Shown piece by piece: positions 17,458 to 26,131 of a stretch of 64,000 nt of DNA. Source of the DNA: Candidatus Poribacteria bacterium (GTDB lineage Bacteria > Poribacteria > WGA-4E > PCPOR2b); the NCBI GenBank assembly GCA_022826645.1, contig JAJDUM010000007.1, forward strand, positions 53,062 to 117,061, given 5' to 3'. The notes below the pieces were generated by a model, which was not told where the DNA came from, made no database searches, and was given only the letters and a program-made list of their open reading frames with translations. The stretch's first letter is position 1; every line of letters starts with the position of its first letter. Both the position numbers and the translations under genes were made by a program.

Positions 17458-18148
17458 GTCTATGACAACGTAATTCGTGCGGTGATGTGGATAGTGAACC
17501 CGGGTGTCGGTGAAGGGAGCGGTGTGCTGTTTGATAGAAAATTTAGGGTCGCTGTCACCTACGCACATATCACAGATACAAGTCAGGCGGTCGATGTGTA
17601 TTTCCCCGCGCCCGACGAGAATGGAAAACTAATTACAGAGCGGGATTTCTATGTGAAGAGCCGGGGCGTGTTAAAGCGACTTGGTTATTACACCAAAGGG
17701 CACGTGGTGGCGAAAAATGTAGAGATAGACCTGGCAATTATCCGGCTTGATGGACTACCGGAGACCGCTCGCTAGATTGACTGGGGTTTTGCCACACCTG
17801 CAATAAATAAAGGAGAGTCGATCTACATCCTCAGTAATGCGACAGGACATGACTTGTAGGATTGGAAATCGGGGCAACTCCAGAATGACGACGGAAAGTT
17901 ACTAGCCCGTGCAATCCGTAGCAATTCCATAACCCCGGCAACTCCAGAATGACGACGGAAAGTTACTGTACATCCAATCCGATGTTGTTGGTGGCAGCAG
18001 TGGAGGACCGGTGCTGAATGAGCAGAGTATCCTACTTGGGATTGTTGGACGGAGCGATAGACACATGAATGCGTCGGCGATTCCTGCAAGATACATACAC
18101 CAGTTGCTATCTGAATCCAATGTGAAACACTCTGGCTCACGTCGCTAA
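17458..18148 (+). pseudogene. Disrupted trypsin-like serine protease domain
   Basis: The parts of a trypsin-fold protease are all present but interrupted. The first open piece (to the stop at 17773) has GSGVLF and the catalytic His in VAVTYAHIT, then the catalytic Asp in EIDLAIIRLD. A TAG at 17773-17775 interrupts it, and the same frame continues (IDWGFATPAINKGESIYILS) to a second TAG at 17857-17859. Then a 64-base partial duplication (17874-17967) shifts the frame. After it the correct sequence resumes as YIQSDVVGGSSGGPVLN, with the catalytic Ser, and ends at 18148. Removing 64 bases restores a single frame. Both TAGs sit where Trp (TGG) would fit. The frame is also continuous with the WD40 gene upstream, so the two may once have been one protein. 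Confidence 0.8.
17874..17967. repeat. 30-base direct repeat that causes the protease frameshift
   Basis: A 30-base string starting GCAACTCCAGAATGACGACG occurs at 17874-17903 and again, identical, at 17938-17967. The 64-base period is not a multiple of three, so the duplication destroys the reading frame of the protease remnant. Confidence 0.85.
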
Positions 18149-18173
18149 AGGTTGTTTTGATAAGGAAATACTC

Positions 18174-19196
18174 ATGAAACTTCCAAAATCCAGCACCATT
18201 GCATTCGCCCCAGACTTACCCATCTGCCGGCTCCTCAACGGGATGTGGCAGGTGTCTGGTGCCCATGGTCCGATTAATCAAGAAGACGCAATCCGATCCA
18301 TGTTTGACTACATTGATGCCGGATTTACCACATGGGACCTCGCCGACCACTACGGACCCGCAGAGGATTTTATCGGTGAATTTCGGAAGCAACTTGCCGC
18401 GGAACGTGGTGCGGATTCCCTCTCTGGAATTCAGGCGTTCACCAAGTGGGTACCGCGACCGGGGCGGATGGCAAAGCCGTGGGTAGAGTCAAATATCGAC
18501 ATATCACGGAACAGGATGGGCGTTAATCAACTCGATCTGTTGCAGTTCCACTGGTGGGACTACGAAGATGAAAACTATCTTTCAGCCCTCACCTATCTCG
18601 CCGAACTTCGGGACGAAGGGAAACTGAGGCATCTCGGCTTGACCAACTTTGATACCGAACACCTTTCGCGCATCACGGACGCGGGCATCCGTATCGTGTC
18701 CAATCAAGTGCAATTTTCGCTGATTGACCGTCGACCCGAAGTGGCAATGATTCCGTTTTGCCAAGCACATGAGATTCAGTTGCTGACCTACGGAACCCTT
18801 TGCGGCGGATTGTTGACCGAAAAATACTTGGGGCAACCCGAACCACGAGGACGGGAATTGAACACCGCTAGCCTGCACAAGTACAAACAGATGATCGACG
18901 CTTGGAGCGGTTGGGAACTGTTTCAAGTGCTGCTTTCGACGCTTGAGGGGATCGCACAAAAGCATAATGTCACCATCTCCAACGTCGCAGTTCGAGCAAT
19001 GCTTGAACGGCCGACGGTCGCCGGCGTTATCATCGGTGTGCGGCTGGGTATCACCGAACACCGTGCCGTCAATGCGCGTGTGTTCGATTTTGCTTTAGAC
19101 TCTGAAGATTATGCCCGGATAGATGCTGTCCAGTCTCAATCTCGCGATCTGTACAATCAAATTGGTGACTGTGGAGATGAGTATCGAAGTTGGTGA
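18174..19196 (+). CDS. Aldo/keto reductase
   Basis: NADP-dependent oxidoreductase of the AKR superfamily, 340 residues, (alpha/beta)8 barrel. The catalytic tetrad is visible: Asp55 and Tyr60 in TTWDLADHYG, Lys91 in FTKWV, and His126 in LLQFHWWDY. The C-terminal cofactor region is in TVAGVIIGVR. Substrate unknown; AKRs reduce aldehydes and sugars. AAGGAA precedes the ATG. It opens the 18-33 kb catabolic region but is separated from the next gene by a repeat-filled gap of 313 bases, so it may be transcribed alone. Confidence 0.9.
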   Translation: MKLPKSSTIAFAPDLPICRLLNGMWQVSGAHGPINQEDAIRSMFDYIDAGFTTWDLADHYGPAEDFIGEFRKQLAAERGADSLSGIQAFTKWVPRPGRMAKPWVESNIDISRNRMGVNQLDLLQFHWWDYEDENYLSALTYLAELRDEGKLRHLGLTNFDTEHLSRITDAGIRIVSNQVQFSLIDRRPEVAMIPFCQAHEIQLLTYGTLCGGLLTEKYLGQPEPRGRELNTASLHKYKQMIDAWSGWELFQVLLSTLEGIAQKHNVTISNVAVRAMLERPTVAGVIIGVRLGITEHRAVNARVFDFALDSEDYARIDAVQSQSRDLYNQIGDCGDEYRSW

Positions 19197-19201
19197 GTAA
19201 C

Positions 19202-19430
19202 GTAGGTTGGGTTGAACGGTTAAAAGCCAATCCCTGTCAATAACGATAGTGGTTCACCTTTTAGACACCCTCGTTTTACAAATAGATATAGTGAAACCCA
19301 ACACCCAATCCATGCGCTGATTATCAAGAGTTGGGTTTCGCTCTATTTGTGATATTTCACAAGTGAACATAGCTGTAATCCAAATGAAGTTGCTTGATAT
19401 ATTTTATAGGTGCCGCTCAACCCAACCTAC
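19202..19430. repeat. MITE-like element with 18-base terminal inverted repeats
   Basis: GTAGGTTGGGTTGAACGG at 19202-19219 is repeated inverted at 19413-19430 with one mismatch. Inside is a second stem: the arm around 19278-19304 pairs with 19329-19350, both carrying a GAAACCCAAC core. No coding capacity. No clear target duplication flanks it. GTGAAACCCAAC recurs in gaps near 58893 and 60221. The 229-base size and nested palindromes suggest a non-autonomous mobile element, which is inference. Confidence 0.6.
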
Positions 19431-19465
19431 ACCTCATGAGGCTAAAATCCCAAAGAAACGAGAGG

Positions 19466-19496
19466 TAAGTAGGGAACGCATATCTGCGTTCCTTAC
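19466..19496. repeat. Palindrome of the GGAACGCA...TGCGTTCC family
   Basis: GGAACGCA and TGCGTTCC form a perfect 8-base inverted repeat around TATC, with partly matching GTAAG/CTTAC ends. It ends exactly where the AAGGAG ribosome binding site of the next gene begins. A second copy with a 12-base arm lies at 57133-57160. Confidence 0.7.
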
Positions 19497-19509
19497 AAGG
19501 AGATAAACG

Positions 19510-21444
19510 ATGAAAACAGATACACTTTCAACAAATCCAGTTTCCATTCCCGGAATGGTCAGCGTCAAGGCGACGGAACTCTCAGCACCACCGGCGTGGG
19601 CGCTGAAGCAGCGCAATCTGATAAGCCTTATGGAGGATGCAGCGCCGATGCTGCTCAAGAAGTATGCAGAACCGGGAGGCGCGTTATACTTTGCGGACGA
19701 CTTGGATGACCTCTATGAACGGATTTATAACTGGGGACTTTTCTACGCTATGGGGGCAGATGAGCGCATCCTCGAAATGGCACTACAGTGTTGGAACGCA
19801 TCGACCCGTATCAGTAGCGACGAGATTGTGCATCGGACGCATCCCCGCTTCTCACATCAGGCCCATAGAGAGTACTACAATTTAGCGTCGCCCGGTGCAG
19901 CGGAATGGCATCATTTGGGGGAAGGCAACATGGCATTCTATGACTTTGGTGTTGCCAGTCCTACCATTTCAGAGAATGTACGACGCGCGAAACAGTTCGC
20001 GGCGATACATATCGGTGAAGACCAACAAGCCCCTAATTACGACCCTGAGCATAAGATCTTTCGATCGCCCATCCAAACCAGCCGGGGTCCCTGCTTCCAA
20101 GCCGATCTCGAACACATAAAAGTTTGGCTTGCAGGCAGAATGGGAGAGGATCCCAGTAAAGCGATGGGGATGCGGACCTCGCTCTATCCGGTCGTCAAGG
20201 AATTGGAGGCGAACTGGTACGAAGATCCGCAGCGAAGAGATGAAATCGAGAAGTTGTTTGAGCAGATTATTCTCAGGGGCGATGTGCCACATAGTCTGGG
20301 TGCCACCGCACTGGTGACCAATGCGTATCTCTATACTGGAGACGAAAAGTATAAACGGTGGGTTCTTGAATACACGGAAGGCTGGATGGATCGGATCACA
20401 GCGAACAACGGCATCATTCCAGACAACGTCGGTCCCACAGGAAAGATCGGCGAGCACCGTCAGGGACAGTGGTGGGGGGGCCTTTACGGATGGCACAGCT
20501 ATTGGGCGGGCGATATCACATTTAACTCACTCATCGTCGGTGCCGAATGCGCACTTCTGCTTACCGGAGACTTCGGTTATCTCGAACTCCTTCGCTCTCA
20601 GATTAAACTCCTGCTGGACAGCGCGGTTACGCGCGATGATGGTCAGCTTGTCGTCCCGACCGGATACGGTCCCGACGGTTGGCAAACGTATAAGCCAATG
20701 CGGATGAAAGACTTGGCGCACCTGTATCACGCCTCAATGGATCCCCAGGATTACGAGTTAATTACGAGGGTGCGGGAGGGTGACGTGGAGCGCGATTGGA
20801 ACCACGTTATGTTTGAGGCGGAAAAGAATGACGGGAACACAGGGTATGGACGATTCCAATACTACGATGGGAAAAATCCCGATTGGCCCCAAAAAATACT
20901 GGACGCCGAATATGAAGGGGCTTTGGCACTGTTTGAGGCGGCGCGTAACGACACCCGTGATGTTGAGACAATAATCGCAGATAATCAGCAACCACCGCAC
21001 TTTGTGCTTACCAAGGGGTTGACGCAGGTGATGCTGGGTGCCCCGCAAGCGGTTTATACCGGTGGACTTCTGCGGGCGACCGTGCGTTACTTCGATCCAG
21101 ACCGCGTCCGACCCGGTGTCCCGGAGGATGTCGCTGCGCTCGTTGACAAGTTGGGATCGGAGGTGGTGGGGATCCAACTTGTGAATCTCAACAGAACTGA
21201 AACCCGGAACGTAATCATCCAAGCGGGTGCTTTCGGGGAGCACCAATTTACCAAGGTACGGTTCCAGGAGACAAACGGGGAAAGTTCATCAGAGCGGGTT
21301 GTTCCGATCGACGCGAAGTTCTTCGCTGTTGAACTTCCCCCTTCGAGAAGGATTCGGTTGGAAATTGAAATGCACCGCTTCGCGAACTCACCAAGTTACG
21401 CCTTCCCTTGGCATGGGGATAAGATACCAGTACCGTTCCAATAA
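19510..21444 (+). CDS. Hypothetical protein, probable alpha/alpha-barrel glycosidase-like
   Basis: Cytoplasmic protein of 644 residues without a signal peptide, and I do not recognise a named family with certainty. It is rich in helices with aromatic and acidic residues in the loops (YERIYNWGLFYAMGADE, HREYYNLASPGAAEWHHLG, WWGGLYGWHSYWAGD, HLYHASMDPQDYELI). This pattern is typical of (alpha/alpha)6-barrel enzymes acting on sugars. The last ~90 residues look like a beta-sandwich. AAGGAG stands before the ATG. It is followed by a PhyH gene, an enolase-superfamily enzyme and an amidohydrolase, consistent with carbohydrate or uronate use. It could instead be a non-hydrolytic barrel such as an isomerase or lyase. 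Confidence 0.7.
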   Translation: MKTDTLSTNPVSIPGMVSVKATELSAPPAWALKQRNLISLMEDAAPMLLKKYAEPGGALYFADDLDDLYERIYNWGLFYAMGADERILEMALQCWNASTRISSDEIVHRTHPRFSHQAHREYYNLASPGAAEWHHLGEGNMAFYDFGVASPTISENVRRAKQFAAIHIGEDQQAPNYDPEHKIFRSPIQTSRGPCFQADLEHIKVWLAGRMGEDPSKAMGMRTSLYPVVKELEANWYEDPQRRDEIEKLFEQIILRGDVPHSLGATALVTNAYLYTGDEKYKRWVLEYTEGWMDRITANNGIIPDNVGPTGKIGEHRQGQWWGGLYGWHSYWAGDITFNSLIVGAECALLLTGDFGYLELLRSQIKLLLDSAVTRDDGQLVVPTGYGPDGWQTYKPMRMKDLAHLYHASMDPQDYELITRVREGDVERDWNHVMFEAEKNDGNTGYGRFQYYDGKNPDWPQKILDAEYEGALALFEAARNDTRDVETIIADNQQPPHFVLTKGLTQVMLGAPQAVYTGGLLRATVRYFDPDRVRPGVPEDVAALVDKLGSEVVGIQLVNLNRTETRNVIIQAGAFGEHQFTKVRFQETNGESSSERVVPIDAKFFAVELPPSRRIRLEIEMHRFANSPSYAFPWHGDKIPVPFQ

Positions 21445-21459
21445 AATCGCCCCTCTACG

Positions 21460-21600
21460 TTCGTAGATCGGGCATCTCCGCTCACGCCTGTCCTCGCTTG
21501 TCGCTCTGCATTGAGAATACAGGTGAATGACCACTGCTTTCGATTCCTTTGTAGGTTGGAATGCATTGGTAGCCTCGTAGGGGCGACAGGTGTGCAGTAT
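21460..21600. repeat. Degenerate copies of dispersed repeats behind the barrel gene
   Basis: GATCGGGCATCTCCGCTCACG near 21466 resembles the 60296 copy (GTCGGGCATCCCCGGTCACG) with several changes. GTAGGGGCGACAGGTGTG near 21575 resembles the GGGGCGACATGTG strings at 60371 and 61434. No gene is seen here. Confidence 0.4.
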
Positions 21601-21616
21601 GATAATCTAGGTTAAG

Positions 21617-21636
21617 ATAGCACTTTTTGGTGCTAT
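21617..21636 (+). promoter_or_regulatory. Hairpin just upstream of a PhyH ribosome binding site
   Basis: ATAGCAC and GTGCTAT form a perfect 7-base stem with a six-base loop, TTTTTG. It ends 16 bases before AGGAGGAG of the PhyH gene. It could affect translation or mRNA stability, but no alternative structure covering the start is obvious. Confidence 0.35.
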
Positions 21637-21660
21637 GGGTTGCTCACCAGGAGGAGAACT

Positions 21661-22431
21661 GTGATAACAGCAGAACAGATCGCTTATTTCCAGACGTTCG
21701 GGTTTTTGGTCTTGAGAGGGGCATTCCAACCCGATGAAGTGGATGAAATCTCTCAAAAATTTGATGAACTGCTTGATAAGGAGCGGGACGGGCAGCCCTT
21801 TCCGGGCGAGAGCCGTCAGTCGCTCTACGGTATTGCCGAAATCACCCCTTTGCTAACGAATCTGGTGGAAGATGACCGTATCTATAAGACGGTCGAATCC
21901 CTGCTTGGAGAAGGATTCATGTGGCTCTGTTCCGAGGGAAACCTCTACGTCGGCGATACTTACTGGCATCCAGACGGCACACGCCTCGACTATCGACCGA
22001 TGAAGGTATCGATGTATCTCGATCCGCTGACAAAGGAGACAGGTTGTCTGCGTGTAATCCCCGGTTCCCATCGCTTACCGCTGCACGAAACGCTCAAGCC
22101 TTGGGAACAGTTCGGTCTGCCCGGTGCTGATATTCCCTGTTTTCCACTTGAATCGCAGCCCGGAGACGTTTTCTTCGCGGATATGAACACATGGCATGCG
22201 TCCTTTGGCGGCAGGACAGGACGTCGGCATCTGGCCGTCAATTTCGTACCTAAACCCGCTACCGCAGCGGATATGTCCATGTTAAAAGAAAATCATCAAG
22301 GTGTCTTAAACCTTATCGAACGATTGCAGTACAGTCGACCGGGCAGGGTGTTCTCTGACGCCTTTCTTCACAGTGACCGTCCGCGTATCCAACGGCTGAC
22401 CGCCAAGTGGGTTGAGTTGGGGTTAGAGTAG
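21661..22431 (+). CDS. Phytanoyl-CoA dioxygenase family protein (PhyH copy 3)
   Basis: Fe(II)/2-oxoglutarate oxygenase of 256 residues. The HxD is in YWHPDGTRLDY (His103, Asp105), the distal His is in MNTWHASFGG (His179), and the basic residues of GRTGRRH supply the 2-oxoglutarate anchor. LRVIPGSHR is the family loop. I chose the GTG at 21661 because AGGAGGAG is correctly spaced before it. A TTG at 21640 in the same frame lies inside that region. The enolase-superfamily gene follows 63 bases later, so co-transcription is likely. Confidence 0.9.
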   Translation: MITAEQIAYFQTFGFLVLRGAFQPDEVDEISQKFDELLDKERDGQPFPGESRQSLYGIAEITPLLTNLVEDDRIYKTVESLLGEGFMWLCSEGNLYVGDTYWHPDGTRLDYRPMKVSMYLDPLTKETGCLRVIPGSHRLPLHETLKPWEQFGLPGADIPCFPLESQPGDVFFADMNTWHASFGGRTGRRHLAVNFVPKPATAADMSMLKENHQGVLNLIERLQYSRPGRVFSDAFLHSDRPRIQRLTAKWVELGLE

Positions 22432-22494
22432 ATCTCAAACCACATTTCACCTGTTGCCAAGTGCAAAATTTACCAGCGTAACGAGGAGAATTCT

Positions 22495-23595
22495 ATGAAA
22501 ATTACAGATCTCAAGGTATTTGCTGTCGATCAATTTGTATATGTCAAGATCGAGACCGATGAGGGAATTTACGGAATTGGAGAAGCCTCGCTCAGCGGCA
22601 GATCCTTGGCTGTCGTCGGGGCACTCGAACATCATCTCAAACCGCTCCTGATGGGTGCAGACGCAACCCGAATCGAACATATATGGCAGGACATCTTTCG
22701 TGGTACGTTCTGGCGTGGCGGTCCCGTGCTGCAATCTGCGCTTGCTGGCATAGACATCGCCCTGTGGGATTTAGCTGGAAAAGCACTCGGTGTACCGACC
22801 TATAGATTGCTCGGTGGGGCAACTCGGGACAAGGTTCTGGTCTATCGTCATGCCGGTCTCGAAGGTTCAAAGCAGATGGTAGATGAGGGTTGGAAGGTCC
22901 TCCGTATTTCACCGATTCGGTGTGACGGCGGCTTTAATCAGAAGGAAGCGACGCTGCGTGGCATTGAGTATATGAAAGACGTACGGCAGGCTGTCGGCGA
23001 TGAAATCGAAATCATATTTGAGGTGCATACACGCTTGACGCCGCCCCACGCTATTCAGTTGTGCAACGGAATCGAAGAGTACCATCCCTTCTTCGTTGAA
23101 GATCCCATCCGTTCCGAAAACCCAGCATCGTTTGCCGCGCTCCGCGCACATACAAACGTACCGATCGGCACCGGCGAGCAGCTGCCGACAAAATGGCTGT
23201 TTCGTGAATTGATCGAACAGGAGCTAATTGACTATCTTCGGGTGGACATCTGCCATAGCGGTGGGATCACCGAAGGAAGGAAGATTGCCGTGATGGGAGA
23301 GGTGCACTATCAAGAACTGGCCTGTCACTACACAGGAAGTCCTGTCAGCACTGCGGCGATGCTACATCTGAATATGTCCGTTCCGAACTGCGCCGTACAA
23401 GAGTATGGGGTGCACACCGACTGGATGAACGAGGTCATCCCCAACGATATGCGGACAGAGGACGGGTATCTTATAGCGAGCGATGCGCCGGGGTTAGGGA
23501 TAGATCTGAACGAAGAAGCCGCAGCCAAATATCCACATTCGTCAAAGGATCCCACCCACCTGCGACGGGAGGACGGATCGGTACAGGATTGGTGA
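22495..23595 (+). CDS. Mandelate racemase/muconate lactonizing family dehydratase (galactonate dehydratase-like)
   Basis: Enolase-superfamily enzyme of 366 residues, most like acid-sugar dehydratases. It has an N-terminal capping domain (MKITDLKVFAVDQFVYVKIET) and a barrel. Metal ligands are expected at Glu176 (IFEVHTRL), Glu202 (FVEDPIRSENP) and Glu228 (GTGEQL). The His/Asp dyad is Asp251 (DICHSGGITEG) with His278 (ACHYTGSP). In E. coli galactonate dehydratase the first ligand is Asp; here it is Glu. It would dehydrate a sugar acid to a 2-keto-3-deoxy acid, a substrate for an HpaI-type aldolase such as the one 1.5 kb downstream. GAGGAG precedes the ATG. Confidence 0.85.
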   Translation: MKITDLKVFAVDQFVYVKIETDEGIYGIGEASLSGRSLAVVGALEHHLKPLLMGADATRIEHIWQDIFRGTFWRGGPVLQSALAGIDIALWDLAGKALGVPTYRLLGGATRDKVLVYRHAGLEGSKQMVDEGWKVLRISPIRCDGGFNQKEATLRGIEYMKDVRQAVGDEIEIIFEVHTRLTPPHAIQLCNGIEEYHPFFVEDPIRSENPASFAALRAHTNVPIGTGEQLPTKWLFRELIEQELIDYLRVDICHSGGITEGRKIAVMGEVHYQELACHYTGSPVSTAAMLHLNMSVPNCAVQEYGVHTDWMNEVIPNDMRTEDGYLIASDAPGLGIDLNEEAAAKYPHSSKDPTHLRREDGSVQDW

Positions 23596-23669
23596 TACCC
23601 TGTCCTTTTACATGAGAAGCATAACATCGCGGAACAAGGCGGCAATCTCGAAAGTGGGTATGTATAACC

Positions 23670-25079
23670 ATGAACAAAAGCACATGCGACATTCTCATTC
23701 ATAATGCTCAACTTTTTACGATGGATCCGGATCGTAAGATCTACTCGCCGGGCGCGGTAGCGATCACCGGTTCGCGCATCGTAGCGGTTGGACCTGACGC
23801 CGAATTGCGGGAAAGGTTTGATGCCAGCAAAACGATCGATGCAGCGGGGGCCATCGTGCACCCCGGTTTCATTGATGCGCACAATCACATTGTACATACC
23901 AGTTGCCGAGGAATTTTCGGTGGCGGTCATGACGCTGAATCCTTGCCTGTCAATTTTGCCGATTGGAAAGCAAGTGTTACGGATGCGGATGAAGCCGCAG
24001 CGACCACCATGGCGGGAATTGAGATGCTGCGTAACGGTTTCACAATGTTCATCGAACCGGGATCACTCTTCTCAACGGAAGCAGCGGCGGAGGCGGTTGA
24101 GCGTGTCGGGTTAAGAGCCCTTTTCTCTCCGCTGTATCTATGGGACCGGGGCGAATCCTTCGAGGCGATTCCTACACTTGCAAGCCCCAGTCTCATGGCG
24201 CGTGCGACCATTGACCACGACCGGTGTATAAAGGAATTGGATGCAGAACTGCACCGAAACAAAAACACCGATGCCTTAGTCCGTGGGTATATATTCGTCT
24301 ATGGAGAAGGGACTGCCTCCCCTGAATTGTTGAGGACAGCACACGCCTGTGCGCGTGAGAACAATGTCCCACTCCATATACATGCCGGTTACCTCCCTGA
24401 AGGGGCGGATCTTTATCGCACCTTGACTGGAAGAAGTCACCTCGTACATCTACAGGAGTTGGGCTTCTTGGACGAAAACACCGTTGTCGTGCATGCGAAT
24501 GCACTGGATGCGGACGAGGAAGCCGCAGTGCACGAGACCGGCTGCAAAATTGTATGGTGTCCGATAGCGTTCTTCTCGCTTGGCATTACATTCGATATCA
24601 CCTTTAAGATGGCAGAACGGTATCGCCGTGGCGTCTGTGTCTCACTTGGCACCGACGGGGCGCGGGATTGCACACCGGGAGAGACCATGCTCACAGCGCA
24701 CCAGGTCGCGCAGTCCTATGGGGATCCCGTTTCTCCCGGCACCTTGCTTGAAATGCAGACCCTCAACGCAGCAGCGGCAGCCGGATTACAGGCAGAGTTG
24801 GGCAGCTTGGAGCCCGGCAAACGTGCGGATGTTGTTGTGAGATCCGCACGGTCCTCCGAAGCCTACCCCGATAACAACCTCGTTCACGCACTGGCGTTAA
24901 GATTGAGAGCCGGCAGCGTGGATACGGTTCTGGTCAACGGTGAGGTCGTCTTCAGCGGAGGGCGTTCAACGCGCGTGGATGAACTTGAGGCTTATCAAAC
25001 CGTTTCTAAATCGGTTAACGAGCGAGCGGAGCGGCTCGGAATCGAACTGAATCCCGAGTGGCAAATTGTGAACGGATAG
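23670..25079 (+). CDS. Amidohydrolase-family deaminase-like enzyme (TRZ/ATZ-MTA/SAH deaminase type)
   Basis: Metal-dependent hydrolase of 469 residues. The beta-sandwich N-terminus (ILIHNAQLFTMDPDRK) leads to the metal-binding HxH in GFIDAHNHIVH (His71, His73). Further ligand regions are PLHIHAGYLPE, TVVVHANAL and SLGTDGARD. The C-terminal LEPGKRADVVV is typical. The family removes amino or halogen groups from heterocycles (adenosine analogues, guanine, triazines), so the substrate cannot be fixed. The ribosome binding site is weak. It lies within the dehydratase-aldolase cluster and its role there is unclear. Confidence 0.82.
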   Translation: MNKSTCDILIHNAQLFTMDPDRKIYSPGAVAITGSRIVAVGPDAELRERFDASKTIDAAGAIVHPGFIDAHNHIVHTSCRGIFGGGHDAESLPVNFADWKASVTDADEAAATTMAGIEMLRNGFTMFIEPGSLFSTEAAAEAVERVGLRALFSPLYLWDRGESFEAIPTLASPSLMARATIDHDRCIKELDAELHRNKNTDALVRGYIFVYGEGTASPELLRTAHACARENNVPLHIHAGYLPEGADLYRTLTGRSHLVHLQELGFLDENTVVVHANALDADEEAAVHETGCKIVWCPIAFFSLGITFDITFKMAERYRRGVCVSLGTDGARDCTPGETMLTAHQVAQSYGDPVSPGTLLEMQTLNAAAAAGLQAELGSLEPGKRADVVVRSARSSEAYPDNNLVHALALRLRAGSVDTVLVNGEVVFSGGRSTRVDELEAYQTVSKSVNERAERLGIELNPEWQIVNG

Positions 25080-25117
25080 ATTCTACACCAGCTTTGACGA
25101 CTAGGGAAAGCGGAAAC

Positions 25118-25909
25118 ATGTCATCTGAAGTGCCACTGATTACCAATCCAGCCAAAAATCTCCTCAAAAATGGGGCGGCCGTGTTCGGGTTCAATGTGTT
25201 CGAATCCCTGCGTCCATCCGTTGCCAAGATAGCTGCGCACACTGGATATAATATGATGCTCGTTGAGAATGAGCATGTTCTCCACAATGACGAAACCCTA
25301 ACAAACTTTCTGGTCATCGCGAGGGACAACGGGCTTTCACCCGCCGTAACTGTCTTGGAACCTTCTCGACACATCGTGTCGCGTGTGCTCGATGCCGGTG
25401 CCTTGGGCATTTGCCTCTCCCACGCCGAGACACCCGACCAGGTGGAAGCGCTGGTACGTTGGATGAAATATGCTCCAGCGGGTGAGCGCGGATTGGCGAT
25501 GGGTGCCAACGTAGATTATGCGGAGGCAGATGCTGCCCGATACTGCGAGGAAGCCAACGAAGCAACGCTGCTAATACTCAAAATCGAATCTTGGCGCGGG
25601 GTCGAAAATGCCGAGGCGATGTTATCCAACGAATGGGTGGACGCTGTCGTATTCGGTCCCGGCGACCTTGCAGCGAAGATGGGATTCCACGGAGAATGGG
25701 AACATCCCCAAGTGGTCGCTGCGATGGAGCAGGTCATTGAGATTGCGCTGTCTAGAAATTTACCTGTAGAACCAGCGATTTATCCAAAAGACCGTAGGGA
25801 ATATCGACGTCAACGGGAGCGTGGCATCCAACTCTTTGGTAGCTTCAGAAATCCTGAGTACAACCTATTGCGGCAAGCTGCGTCGCAGGCAATGTCCATA
25901 TACCGCTAG
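25118..25909 (+). CDS. HpcH/HpaI-family aldolase
   Basis: Class II aldolase of 263 residues that splits 2-keto-3-deoxy or 4-hydroxy-2-oxo acids into pyruvate and an aldehyde. The catalytic-base region is MLVENEHV (Glu52, His53), and the metal ligands are Glu157 (LKIESWRG) and Asp183 (FGPGDLAAKMG). I chose the ATG at 25118. A GTG at 25058 would overlap the amidohydrolase end and adds 20 residues with no family match. With the dehydratase at 22495 it makes a plausible two-step route for sugar-acid cleavage; that coupling is inference. Confidence 0.85.
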   Translation: MSSEVPLITNPAKNLLKNGAAVFGFNVFESLRPSVAKIAAHTGYNMMLVENEHVLHNDETLTNFLVIARDNGLSPAVTVLEPSRHIVSRVLDAGALGICLSHAETPDQVEALVRWMKYAPAGERGLAMGANVDYAEADAARYCEEANEATLLILKIESWRGVENAEAMLSNEWVDAVVFGPGDLAAKMGFHGEWEHPQVVAAMEQVIEIALSRNLPVEPAIYPKDRREYRRQRERGIQLFGSFRNPEYNLLRQAASQAMSIYR

Positions 25910-25934
25910 AGAATATTATGATGTCAGTTGCCGT

Positions 25935-25969
25935 AAAGTAGTAAGCATATGCCGTATGCCGTAACCTTT
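25935..25969. repeat. Dispersed repeat with GCATATGCCGTATGCC core
   Basis: The string AAAGTAGTAAGCATATGCCG and its continuation GTATGCCGTAACC is repeated with few changes at 61450-61483, where the core is a perfect palindrome (GGCATACGCCGTATGCC). The surrounding gap of 222 bases holds no gene. Confidence 0.65.
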
Positions 25970-26041
25970 GTATGCCAATTGATTAAGCTGCTTATTTCTT
26001 ACAGTTAAGAGTACGCGTTTTCTAGCCCGACTTAAAGCCCC

Positions 26042-26069
26042 AGTTGCTTTGAATCCCGATTTATCGGGG
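26042..26069. repeat. 28-base repeat shared inverted with 45809-45836
   Basis: The 28 bases starting AGTTGCTTTGAATCCCGATT occur as an exact inverted copy at 45809-45836, nearly 20 kb away. The core CCCGATTTATCGGG is itself palindromic. It is followed by a GGAGCGACATGTG string related to those near 60375 and 61434. Confidence 0.8.
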
Positions 26070-26131
26070 CGGAGCGACATGTGCAGCTTGGTTTATCCTC
26101 CTTCATCTCTTAAATTATTAGGATAACAGAC

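Noticed and set aside
17773..17859. TAG read as an amino acid (stop-codon reassignment or readthrough) in the protease region
   Set aside because: TAG ends other genes normally, for example the ABC ATPase at 44227 and the receptor at 57075. The added frameshift makes a pseudogene the simpler reading.
23328..23930. 200-codon minus-strand frame over the dehydratase end and amidohydrolase start
   Set aside because: It is a shadow of two genes with clear motifs and no start signal.
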